DNA from: Roseovarius confluentis | GTDB lineage: Bacteria > Pseudomonadota > Alphaproteobacteria > Rhodobacterales > Rhodobacteraceae | Direction of reading: 5' to 3' | NCBI RefSeq assembly: GCF_002917925.1 | Contig: NZ_PPFE01000006.1 | Coordinates: 118,501 to 182,500, forward strand | DNA: 64,000 nucleotides | In this document: positions 54,562 through 64,000 of the stretch, one piece after another | Layout: every line of letters starts with the position of its first letter | Position numbering within the stretch: position 1 is the first letter of the stretch | The notes under the pieces: model-generated | Seen by the model: only the letters and a program-made list of their open reading frames with translations | What the model was told of the DNA's origin: nothing | Databases searched by the model: none | Program-made: the position numbers and the translations under genes

Positions 54562-55638
54562 TCACCGGTTGTTCGTGAAGGTGAAGAGGGACTGAAGCGC
54601 GTACATCACACGATCCAGCAGGAAGCCGATGATGCCGATGGTCAGAACAGCGACCATGATCCGGGCGAGGCTCGACGAAGACCCATTCTGGAATTCGTCC
54701 CAGACGAATTTGCCCAGGCCGGGGTTCTGCGCCAGCATCTCGGCGGCGATCAGAACCATCCAGCCCACGCCCAGCGACAGACGCAGACCAGTGAAGATCA
54801 GCGGCAAGGCCGAAGGCAGAACCAGTTTGGTGATCTTGGTCCAGGTGTTCATCTTCAGCACTTTCGAGACGTTCACCAGGTCCTTGTCGATCGAGGCCAC
54901 GCCAAGCGCCGTGTTGATCAGCGTGGGCCAGAGCGAACAGAGCGTCACGGTGACCGCGGAAATGATGAAGCTCTTGGGAAAAAGCCCCTCGTCGGTCGCC
55001 GCCAGCGCGGAAACGATCATCGTGACGATAGGCAGCCACGCCAGTGGCGAGACCGGCTTGAAGATCTGTATCAACGGGTTTAGGCCCGCGTTGGCGGTCG
55101 GTGACAACCCCGCAAGGATGCCCAGCGGCACGGCCACAAGCGTCGCCAGAAGGAAGCCGAAGAATACCGTCTGGATCGAGGTCCAGATCTGCTGGTAGTA
55201 GCTCGGTGCACCGGTATAGGCACGTTCCTTGGGTTCCCGCCCGCTGGCGATCAGACGCTCGTTGAGCTGATCGACCTTGACCTGGAACTCGGCCCGCTTC
55301 TCGGCCTTGGCCACCGCATCGTCATGCAGGTTGACCGCCTCGTCCCAAACCTGAGCCGGGCCGGGCACGGCACCGAGCGAGGTTTCGACCTTCGGCGCAA
55401 GCGCGGCCCAAAGGAACAGGAACGCAGCGATGGCCAACAGCGGCACGGCAAGAAGCCGCCAGATTTCCTTGGCCTGCGCCCTCGGGTTGTCGCCGGCCGC
55501 GGCCTTGAGGATCGGCGTGGCCCAGCTCAGGCCAAAGACCTGAAACCATTTGTCCGCGGTGTTGATGCGGGTGAAGAGCCGCGCTCGGCGCGCTTCGCGG
55601 TCTGCGCTTTCGGTGAAATTCGGATCGACGGTGGTCAT
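54562..55638 (-). CDS. nrtB: nitrate ABC transporter permease NrtB
   Basis: A 358-residue inner-membrane permease (BPD_transp_1) with a long N-terminal extension, then the family core LIQIFKPVSPLAWLPIVTMI and the EAA-like loop region. It is in the operon between the nitrate binding protein and the ATPase. The extension (~residues 60-180), with an extra membrane segment, is longer than in single NrtB/SsuC proteins. Confidence 0.9.
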   Translation of the reverse strand: MTTVDPNFTESADREARRARLFTRINTADKWFQVFGLSWATPILKAAAGDNPRAQAKEIWRLLAVPLLAIAAFLFLWAALAPKVETSLGAVPGPAQVWDEAVNLHDDAVAKAEKRAEFQVKVDQLNERLIASGREPKERAYTGAPSYYQQIWTSIQTVFFGFLLATLVAVPLGILAGLSPTANAGLNPLIQIFKPVSPLAWLPIVTMIVSALAATDEGLFPKSFIISAVTVTLCSLWPTLINTALGVASIDKDLVNVSKVLKMNTWTKITKLVLPSALPLIFTGLRLSLGVGWMVLIAAEMLAQNPGLGKFVWDEFQNGSSSSLARIMVAVLTIGIIGFLLDRVMYALQSLFTFTNNR

Positions 55639-55746
55639 CTGTCTCGCGTCCTTCGTGTCGGGAGGAGGCCCCGGATCCTCGTCCGGGGCGCGATGTCTGG
55701 GTGCGCCCTGCCCCGGACCTGGACCCGGGGCCTCCGGCGCGCGGCG

Positions 55747-57117
55747 TCAGCCTTCGACCTCGGTGCCAACGACGATCTGCTCGCCCTTCAGGCCGATGGG
55801 CAGGCTGTCGAGATAGGCGTTGGGCGATTTGCCGTCATAGGTGATGCCGTCGATGATATCCTCGGACGGGGTCGGCGCCTTGTAGCCGTCGCTGTCCCAG
55901 GGAAAGTCCGCCTCATCGGCGAGGCCTTCGTCGACCAGCAGGCGGGCGGCTTCGAGATAGATCTCGGGCTTGTAGACCGACTTGGCGACCTCGTCGTACC
56001 AGCTGTCGGGCTTGGGCTCGGCGATCTGGCCCCAGCGGCGCATCTGTGTCAGGTACCACACGGCGTCCGAGTAGAACGGGTAAGTGGCGTTATACCGGAA
56101 GAAGACGTTGAAATCGGGGATGTCGCGCTTGTCGCCCTTCTCGAACTCGAAAAAGCCGGTCATCGAGTTGGCAATCACTTCGGCATCCGCGCCCACGTAC
56201 TCTGGACGGCTCAGGATCTCGACCGCTTCGGGGCGATTGGCGTTGTCGTTTTCATCCAGCCAGATCGCGGCGCGGATCAGCGCCTTGGTCACCGCCAAAG
56301 TCGTGTTGGGGTTTTCCTCTGCGAACTCGGCGGTGATGCCGAAGACCTTCTCGGGATTGTTCTTCCAAAGCTGGTAGTCGGTGATCACCGGTACGCCGAT
56401 GCCTTTGAACACCGCCTGCTGGTTCCACGGCTCGCCCACGCAGTAGCCATAGATCGTACCGGCCTCCAGCGTGGCGGGCATCTGCGGCGGCGGGGTCACC
56501 GACAACAGGACATCGGCGTTGATCTGCCCGGAGATGTTCTCCTGGCTGTAATAGCCCGGATGCAGCCCGCCGGCGGCCAACCAGTAGCGCAGCTCGTAAT
56601 TGTGGGTCGAGACCGGAAAGACCATGCCCATGTTGAAGGGCTTGCCCTGCGCCTTGTAATCCTCGACCACCGGCGCCAGCGCCTCGGCCGAGATCGGATG
56701 CTGCGGGCGGCCGTCCTCCATCTTCGGAATATGCGGCAGCATCTGGTCCCAGACCTCGTTCGAAACCGTGATCGCGTTGCCGTTCAGATCCATCGAGAAC
56801 GGCGTGATGATATGCGCCTCGGTGCCGAAACCGATCGTGGCCGCCAGCGGCTGACCGGCCAGCATGTGCGCGCCGTCAAGCTGCCCGTCGATCACGCCGT
56901 CCAGCAGGACCTTCCAGTTCGCCTGCGCCTCGAGCGTGACAAAGAGCCCTTCGTCCAGGAAATATCCCTGTTCATAGGCCACGGCCAGCGGGGCCATGTC
57001 TGTCAGCTTGATGAAGCCGAAGGTCAGTTCGTCCTTTTCCAGGTCCAGAAGTTCGGCCATGGCCGGGCTGGCGAGTGCGGTCGTGGCGGCGAGGCCGCAG
57101 AGAAGCTTTTTCATCAT
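55747..57117 (-). CDS. nrtA: nitrate-binding protein NrtA
   Basis: A 456-residue periplasmic nitrate/nitrite-binding protein. ATG-ATG at 57117/57114 starts the signal peptide ([19 protein letters not shown]). Motifs [20 protein letters not shown] and [20 protein letters not shown] are typical for NrtA/CynA. It leads the structural genes and is preceded by a structured leader. The protein is related to NasS, the sensor just upstream. Confidence 0.91.
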   Translation of the reverse strand: MMKKLLCGLAATTALASPAMAELLDLEKDELTFGFIKLTDMAPLAVAYEQGYFLDEGLFVTLEAQANWKVLLDGVIDGQLDGAHMLAGQPLAATIGFGTEAHIITPFSMDLNGNAITVSNEVWDQMLPHIPKMEDGRPQHPISAEALAPVVEDYKAQGKPFNMGMVFPVSTHNYELRYWLAAGGLHPGYYSQENISGQINADVLLSVTPPPQMPATLEAGTIYGYCVGEPWNQQAVFKGIGVPVITDYQLWKNNPEKVFGITAEFAEENPNTTLAVTKALIRAAIWLDENDNANRPEAVEILSRPEYVGADAEVIANSMTGFFEFEKGDKRDIPDFNVFFRYNATYPFYSDAVWYLTQMRRWGQIAEPKPDSWYDEVAKSVYKPEIYLEAARLLVDEGLADEADFPWDSDGYKAPTPSEDIIDGITYDGKSPNAYLDSLPIGLKGEQIVVGTEVEG

Positions 57118-57380
57118 TCGTCCTGTCGATGCGCCCGGGCTGGCTTGAGATGTGGCCGGGCTGGAAACGCAAAAAAGGCCGTTCACCATCCCCCGACATG
57201 CGTCGGTGGAAAGCGAGCGACCTTGCTCAGACTGTCCCTGTCATTGGGAAGAATTCTGTCCGATCCACCCCGTTGCGGATCGACGACCTCTTTTTGGCGC
57301 GTCCGAGAGCTGCAAGCCAGAAAAATCCCGGCAATCCGACTTAAAAGGGCGCAACACGTGGACGGTTGATTAAAAAGTGA
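57118..57380 (-). promoter_or_regulatory. nas leader: probable NasT antitermination region
   Basis: The 263 bases between nasS and nrtA contain structure on the minus strand. A stem (CGATCC/GGATCG) lies at 57282-57261. Further downstream an imperfect stem-loop centred on CCGAC-ATGC-GTCGG (57206-57193) leads into six T residues (57176-57171), a terminator-like arrangement ~55 bases before nrtA. NasT is an ANTAR RNA-binding antiterminator, and such nas leaders carry paired hairpins plus a terminator in other alphaproteobacteria and Azotobacter. The match to the ANTAR dual-hexaloop consensus was not proven by eye. Confidence 0.55.
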
Positions 57381-58550
57381 TCACCACGGATCGTCCGGGT
57401 CGAAAACCGCGCCATCAAAAAAACGGTCCGGGAGCAGATTCAACTGCCCGCGAGAGGACGCCACCGCCGTCGGATGCAGAATCGCCCCCTCCACCTTGGC
57501 CGACGCGCCGGGCAGATCCGCATCGGTCTGCGCCATGTGCTGACGATAGAGATCGGAGCGAAAGACCGCCGCCGCCGACTCCAGGTCCGATTCCGTTCCA
57601 TGCGCGGCGGCAAGGCGATGGGCCAGCCATTTCGACTGGCTGCGCCAGGGAAACGTCGCGGCGGCCCCCTGAAAGCGCAGGAAACCGTCGCAGTCGCGTT
57701 GTTCGCCCCTGCGCGACAGGATCATCCGGCCCGACAGGGCTCGGTCAATCAGCTCCAGCGGCAGGTCGAGGTATTCCTCCCGAGACAGGATCTGGGCGGC
57801 GGTGATCCGGCTGTCCGGCTTGGCCAGCCAGCGGCTCGCCTGCCACACGGCGCGTATCAGACGGCCAAGCAGGTCCGGCTCGGTCTCGGCCCAGTCGGTG
57901 CGCGTGGCCAGCACCTTTTCCGGCGCCCCCTGCCAGATCGCGCGCCCGGGCAGCAACAGCGCGCCCACCCCCCTGTCCACAGCGACCGACCCCCAGGGCT
58001 CCCCGACGCAGAAGGCATCAATGTCTCCCGCTTCCAACGCCTCGGCCATCAGCGGCGGCGGTACGGTGCGGATCTCGATACTGTCGAGCCCCAACTCTGT
58101 CCGTTCCGCCCAGTAACGCAACAGTTCCACATGCATGGAAAAGGGAAAGGGCACGCCGAAGACCAGATTGTCGGCATGTACCGCTTTCAAAGCAGAGGCC
58201 GCTGCCCGCGCATCCGTGAAGTCGAAGGCGAAGCCGGTGGCGCGCAGCTTGGCTTCGAGCGGACGCCCCACGCCGATCACGTTGCCGTTGACCGACAGGA
58301 CGCAAACCGCCGAAAGCGCCGCCCCCATACCGCCAAGTCCCATTCTCATGGCCACAGGCACCGCAGACAGCATGTGCGCCGCGTCGACCCGGCCAAACCC
58401 CAGCATGTCGCGCAATGACGACCATGACGGCGCGGGAACCAGGTCCAGCCCGATCGCCTCGGCCTCTGCAAAGCCAAGCTCATGGGCGATGATCAGCGGC
58501 GCCGCGTCCACCAGCGGCATGTAAGCGACTGGAATGGTAACGCGCCTCAT
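57381..58550 (-). CDS. nasS: nitrate/nitrite sensor NasS
   Basis: A 389-residue cytoplasmic protein related to nitrate-binding NrtA but with no signal peptide: IPVAYMPLVDAAPLIIAHELGF, then AFCVGEPWGSVAVDRGVG. This matches NasS, which holds NasT inactive until nitrate or nitrite binds. The gene overlaps nasT by four bases, as expected for the NasS-NasT pair. Confidence 0.88.
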   Translation of the reverse strand: MRRVTIPVAYMPLVDAAPLIIAHELGFAEAEAIGLDLVPAPSWSSLRDMLGFGRVDAAHMLSAVPVAMRMGLGGMGAALSAVCVLSVNGNVIGVGRPLEAKLRATGFAFDFTDARAAASALKAVHADNLVFGVPFPFSMHVELLRYWAERTELGLDSIEIRTVPPPLMAEALEAGDIDAFCVGEPWGSVAVDRGVGALLLPGRAIWQGAPEKVLATRTDWAETEPDLLGRLIRAVWQASRWLAKPDSRITAAQILSREEYLDLPLELIDRALSGRMILSRRGEQRDCDGFLRFQGAAATFPWRSQSKWLAHRLAAAHGTESDLESAAAVFRSDLYRQHMAQTDADLPGASAKVEGAILHPTAVASSRGQLNLLPDRFFDGAVFDPDDPW

Positions 58551-59131
58551 CCCAGCAATCCCGCAGCGGTGACAAGCGCCTCTGCGACGTCGGCCACCTT
58601 GCGCCCCTGATCCATCGCGGTTTTGCGCAGCAATGCATAGGCTGCGTCCTCGTCAATCCCCTTGGCCTTCATCAAAAGGCCCTTGGCGCGATCAATCACC
58701 TTGCGCTCTTCCAGCGCCCGTCGAGTTTCCGCCAGCTCATTGCGCATCTGGCGCACAATGCTGAAACGGGCAATTGCGGTGTCGATCACGGGCTTGATAC
58801 GTTCAGGCGCCAACCCGTCGACGACATAGGCCGACACGCCAGCCTCGATCGCCTCCCGCGCCAACCCACCTGCCGCTCCCGAGACGAACATCGCCACCGG
58901 CCGATCCAGCGGACCCGAGGCCAAAGTCAGTTCTTCCATCATGTCGCGAGTCGGGTTGTCGATGTCGATCAGGACCATATCCGGCGAATGCTCGGCAATC
59001 TTGCGTGCAAGGCTCGAGTAGTTTCCGATCACGTAGACATCGCAATCGCCGGTTTGCTCAAGCGCATCGACGATCCCGGTCGCCCGGTCGCGATCTTCTT
59101 CCACTACCACGATGGTGAGACGGGCCTGCAT
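58547..59131 (-). CDS. nasT: ANTAR antiterminator NasT
   Basis: A 194-residue protein with a receiver-like N-terminal domain (IVVVEEDRDRATGIVDAL; DMVLIDIDNP with the Asp site) and a C-terminal ANTAR RNA-binding domain (ERKVIDRAKGLLMKAKGIDE). It binds leader RNA upstream of nitrate genes to allow read-through when released by NasS. It is the first gene of the nas operon. Confidence 0.92.
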   Translation of the reverse strand: MQARLTIVVVEEDRDRATGIVDALEQTGDCDVYVIGNYSSLARKIAEHSPDMVLIDIDNPTRDMMEELTLASGPLDRPVAMFVSGAAGGLAREAIEAGVSAYVVDGLAPERIKPVIDTAIARFSIVRQMRNELAETRRALEERKVIDRAKGLLMKAKGIDEDAAYALLRKTAMDQGRKVADVAEALVTAAGLLG

Positions 59132-59315
59132 AGGTCTTTACTGCAACTGCGTAGCGCAGCACTCAAGAGAACAAGTTCCTTTTCCGGCGACCCAGTTCGC
59201 TTTGAAGTGTCGTTAAGGTACTTGCGTTGAAATTTTGAGCAACAGCGGGTTTCGTCCAAATGCTGCGTGCGCATCAATGTCCGCCCTGAAGTAGCTGCTT
59301 TGCGGCAAACTAAAT

Positions 59316-59537
59316 TTACATACGGTCAGATTTGGGTCGCTTTCGACGATCCGACAGTCTGGGCGGATTGCCGACCTTTGAGGTGCCCCTAGTTTCCTGG
59401 ACAGCTGCCTTGTTCAGGTTCTGCTGTCTGATCTCATAGTCAACGGGCGACGGCATGCCCTTGTTCGTATGTTTGCGCTTCGGGTTGTAGAACAGCTCAA
59501 TGTATTCGAACACGTCCTGCCTGGCGGCGTCGCGGGT
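59316..59537 (-). pseudogene. IS3-family transposase OrfB, C-terminal remnant
   Basis: The minus-strand frame includes TRDAARQDVFEYIELFYNPK and RKHTNKGMPSPVDYEIRQQN, the conserved C-terminal end of IS3-group OrfB. The catalytic part is missing. It abuts the recombinase remnant on the other strand, and marks one side of a patch of mobile-element debris between nasT and the rRNA operon. The IS3 fragment at 9953 is from a different subgroup (RPHSSLGG-type). Confidence 0.8.
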
Positions 59538-59544
59538 CGCTGGG

Positions 59545-60005
59545 TTCGAGGTTATGCTGGTGCGGAAACGTCTGCCACTCCCGTCGAGGCCGCCAAGGCC
59601 AATCGGAAGACTCTCTCCTTGGAAGCAGACCATGCAAAGGTTCAGCAAGCGATCGCCCGTCTGCTCAATATTCTCGAGAGCGACGTGGCCGGCGATGCCC
59701 TCGTCCAGCGCCTTCAACAGAAGGAAAAAGAGGCTCGGCAGATCGAAGCGGCGATCACGGCGCGCGATTCGTGGCCTAAGACCCCTTCTTCGCTGGAGGC
59801 GGTAGACCTCGACATGGTCTACGGAACAGTGGTGGGCCAGCTGGATAACCTCTTAGTCGGGCCAAAGGAGGTTGTCATCGCGAAGGAATTGCTCCGCCAA
59901 CTTATCTCCGAGATTCGTGTCCGTCCGGACGAGAACGCCCGTGACGGGCTCGCGGTGACAATCCTTGGTGACCTTGCCAGGATTGTCACTGCTGATAGCC
60001 CAAAC
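59545..60005 (+). pseudogene. large serine recombinase, C-terminal remnant
   Basis: An open frame encodes a coiled-coil-like segment (RLQQKEKEARQIEAAITARD) and LLRQLISEIRVRPDENARDG, AVTILGDLARIVTA, matching the C-terminal tail of large serine recombinases. No catalytic N-terminal domain exists in the window. It ends beside the tRNA-fMet gene, and its last ~70 bases recur at 33617-33690. The frame's further extension (to 60098) is translation of terminator and antisense tRNA. Confidence 0.68.
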
Positions 60006-60035
60006 AGAAAAAGCGCCCCAAAGGGCGCTTTTTCT
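60006..60035 (-). terminator. bidirectional terminator at the end of the rRNA operon
   Basis: AGAAAAAGCGCCC and GGGCGCTTTTTCT form a long symmetric stem with a four-base loop and T-tracts on both strands. On the minus strand it follows tRNA-fMet by 19 bases and probably ends the rRNA operon transcript; on the plus strand it closes the recombinase remnant. Confidence 0.85.
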
Positions 60036-60054
60036 GTTCTTAGTCAGATTTCAA

Positions 60055-60131
<77 letters not shown>

Positions 60132-60222
60132 CCAATGCCGGGTATCTACTCCTGCGCCAAGACCTTCGCAAGGGGCCGCGTCGGCATTTATTACATTTTT
60201 TTAACAAGACCGACGGCATGGT

Positions 60223-61650
60223 TCACCGGAACACGACATCGAGACTGTCAAATGCCCCATGCTTGTGGTCCTCGCGGAAAAACCCGTGGTCGCGCTCCAG
60301 CCGCTGGACCGCTTCTTCGGTGAAACGGACGATGTCATCGACGAACAATTCCAAGGGAGAGATAGCCTCCATGATCGACGGCTCGACGTCGTAATCGATT
60401 CGCCCCAAGTCGTCCGACAACGCATGCGCCTGCGCCAGCGCGGCGCCACAGACCTTCGCGTAACGCTTCCACGACTTGAAGCTCAGGTCATCCAGGTCGA
60501 TGTCATCGCGAAACGGCGCCCGCTCGCGGCTCATGAAGCTTTTGCCGTCAATCTCTACAGCGCCGTAAAAGATATCGCCATGCGCGAGTTGCACACGCTG
60601 CCCATGCTTGATCCGCTCGGCCTGCTTTCCGGCATAAAACGCGTTCGGCGGCGTCAACCCGTCCAGTGCGGACCGGCGCGCGGCCTTGAACTCGATGATA
60701 AGGTCGTCGGTTGCATCCTGCGACGGCCCTTCGATCAATACGTAGTACCGTGGCAAACCCAGCGAGGCCGTGCCCTGACCGTGCCGCACGCAGACGTCCT
60801 TGACCTTCAACTCCCCGGCCCGGTCCGGCGCGTCGATGCCGTTGGACTTGGCCAGGTCGTTGATCGCCGTCTGGAACTTGTCGACCTCGGTCGACAGCGG
60901 CTGCAACTCGTCATCCGACCGAAAGCCGCGGCCGTTCGGCGTCAGGTAGTCTTCCCACAACCAATCCTTGCGCTCTTCCCACGCCTGCTCGAACAGCCGC
61001 TGGATGACCTTTGGCGAATTGTCGATCCGGTAGGCGTCGTTGCTTTCGGTCGATCTGTTGGCGTAGCGCTGCATGGCCAGAGCGTAGCCCTGGACGAATT
61101 TGCGGACGATCTTGCGCGCTTTTTTCGGCTTGAGATCGCCTTCCTCCAACGCCGCGATCCTGAAACCCACGGCGCCTCGCTTTATGTCCCAGCTGAACGG
61201 CGCATAGGTCGTCTCGTCAAAATCGTTCACGCCGAAAATCGGCGCCCCGTTCCGGTCGGGCATGACGCCGAAATTCTCCGGATGCACGTCCCCCAGCGCC
61301 ATCACCGTGGGCATGTGGCCATCCTCGCCAGCCATATCGCGATAGAACAGAAGCGCAGTACCGCGGAAAAAATGAAACAGGCCGTCCGACAGCTTGTCGA
61401 ACTTGTCCTGCGCTTCCTTCGAGCTCTCCGAGATCCGCGCGGAATGATCCTCACGGATCGTCGTCCGCACGTGCAGCCGACGCGCCTGGCCTTCCAGAAA
61501 CTTGGGCGGGACAAGATACTTGCCCGCGGCAATGCCCGCGCTTAGCCGGGCAAAGGCCTTCGACCGCCGCTCATAGCGGTCCTCGATAGACTTCTCGGGA
61601 GGATCGGGGGCCTTCACGGTCTTGGATTTTCCGGAGTTCGTCTTGGACAT
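60223..61650 (-). CDS. DUF2252 protein inserted between 5S rRNA and tRNA-fMet
   Basis: A 475-residue cytoplasmic protein of the DUF2252 family, related in outline to kinase-like folds (ALGDVHPENFGVMP, GVNDFDETTYAPFSWDIKR). Biochemical function is unknown. The ATG at 61650, with AAAGGA six bases upstream, is preferred over 61725, which would place the promoter inside the gene. A GGAAC-N17-CGTT element lies just upstream, so the gene probably responds to the general stress sigma factor. Its position inside the usual rRNA-operon end is unusual. Confidence 0.85.
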   Translation of the reverse strand: MSKTNSGKSKTVKAPDPPEKSIEDRYERRSKAFARLSAGIAAGKYLVPPKFLEGQARRLHVRTTIREDHSARISESSKEAQDKFDKLSDGLFHFFRGTALLFYRDMAGEDGHMPTVMALGDVHPENFGVMPDRNGAPIFGVNDFDETTYAPFSWDIKRGAVGFRIAALEEGDLKPKKARKIVRKFVQGYALAMQRYANRSTESNDAYRIDNSPKVIQRLFEQAWEERKDWLWEDYLTPNGRGFRSDDELQPLSTEVDKFQTAINDLAKSNGIDAPDRAGELKVKDVCVRHGQGTASLGLPRYYVLIEGPSQDATDDLIIEFKAARRSALDGLTPPNAFYAGKQAERIKHGQRVQLAHGDIFYGAVEIDGKSFMSRERAPFRDDIDLDDLSFKSWKRYAKVCGAALAQAHALSDDLGRIDYDVEPSIMEAISPLELFVDDIVRFTEEAVQRLERDHGFFREDHKHGAFDSLDVVFR

Positions 61651-61675
61651 CGCGTTCCTTTCGCCTTCAAAAGCC

Positions 61676-61701
61676 AACGGAACGGTTGGAACGAAAGTTC
61701 C
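61676..61701 (-). promoter_or_regulatory. EcfG-like promoter of the DUF2252 gene
   Basis: On the minus strand GGAAC (61701-61697) and CGTT (61679-61676) are separated by exactly 17 bases, fitting the EcfG general-stress consensus GGAAC-N16/17-CGTT. The -10 is ~26 bases before the ATG at 61650, so a short leader with the AAAGGA ribosome-binding site results. Confidence 0.6.
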
Positions 61702-61813
61702 CCGGGGCAGGAAGATCGCGCGCATGCCTAGAACAGGCGCCGCAACTTGCAGATCAATCGGTAAAGTTTAGGAGAAAATCGAAAGAGAGATACAATTCCA
61801 AGGATCTTACTAG

Positions 61814-61929
61814 GTTTGGCGGTGACCTACTCTCCCACGTCTTGAGACGCAGTACCATTGGCGCTACGGCACTTAACGGCCGGGTTCGGGATGGGACCGG
61901 GTGTTTTGCTCGTGCTATGACCACCAAAC
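61814..61929 (-). rRNA. rrf: 5S rRNA
   Basis: The minus strand reads the 5S pattern: GGTGGTCATAGC near the start, GGTCCCATCCCGAACCCGG in the middle and GAGAGTAGGTCACCGCC at the end, ~115 bases with pairing ends. It follows the 23S gene by ~90 bases. Confidence 0.93.
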
Positions 61930-62019
61930 CGAGAAAGATCCTTGGATTCCAAGTCAGCACACTTGTTTAAGTGTACGGCTTCTGGATCCGCATAAGCCAA
62001 TCTGGCTTTTACTGGATCA

Positions 62020-64000
<1,981 letters not shown>

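Overview
The window is a 64 kb piece of a high-GC alphaproteobacterial chromosome, most likely from a Rhodobacteraceae (Roseobacter/Rhodobacter group) species. Supporting signs are a class I lysyl-tRNA synthetase, the rRNA operon ending 23S-5S-tRNA-fMet, a Roseobacter-like nitrate assimilation operon (nasTS-nrt-nirBD-nasA-cysG), a tad/cpa pilus locus, and EcfG-like promoter sequences. No database could be searched, so assignments rest on motifs, length, context and remembered family features.

Layout. 1-3.5 kb: sugar aldolase (cut by the window edge), glucokinase and parE, followed by an AT-richer gene for a BRCT-domain protein. 4.4-5.1 kb: a gene-free stretch packed with perfect inverted repeats and evenly spaced GTTAAC sites. 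5.1-9.9 kb: a small lipoprotein, cytochrome c, lysK, a TerB-like protein, a stand-alone RAM-domain protein and a branched-chain amino-acid type binding protein. 9.95-14.5 kb: the most unusual locus. It holds an ECF sigma factor with its anti-sigma factor and, divergently, a Tat-exported subtilisin-like protease, a Tat-exported Gly/Ser-rich protein and a cytoplasmic HprK-like kinase fused to a PqqD-like domain. The protease and Gly-rich protein share a collinear 39-residue leader, and three near-identical GGAAT-N16/17-CGTT promoters link the genes into one regulon.

14.8-27.8 kb is an iron-acquisition island: three TonB-dependent receptors, an MFS siderophore transporter, a DUF2218/siderophore-interacting reductase, a complete ferric-siderophore ABC importer and a stand-alone DUF2218 protein. 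27.9-30.5 kb is decaying DNA: a heavily mutated glycine-betaine-oxygenase-like gene fusion, an intact LysR regulator and the stub of its probable quinone-reductase target. 30.8-33.6 kb holds a CLC chloride channel with a substituted gating glutamate and a polyamine-type binding protein. 33.6-33.9 kb holds a recombinase scrap and a dispersed repeat.

33.9-43.9 kb is a tad/flp pilus locus (flp, cpaB, tadG, two tadE-like genes, cpaE, cpaF, tadB, tadC) facing a LuxR-type regulator. No secretin or prepilin peptidase gene is present in it. 44.1-59.1 kb is a complete assimilatory nitrate operon read leftward: nasT-nasS, a structured leader, nrtA-nrtB-tandem ATPase, a double-GAF protein, nirB, nirD, nasA, a TrpD2-like protein and cysG. 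NasT/NasS sense nitrate and probably control read-through of the leader, the Nrt proteins import nitrate, NasA and NirBD reduce it to ammonium, and CysG supplies siroheme for NirB.

59.3-60.0 kb contains IS3 and serine-recombinase remnants beside the 3' end of an rRNA operon (23S, 5S, tRNA-fMet; minus strand). A DUF2252 gene with its own EcfG-like promoter sits between the 5S gene and tRNA-fMet.
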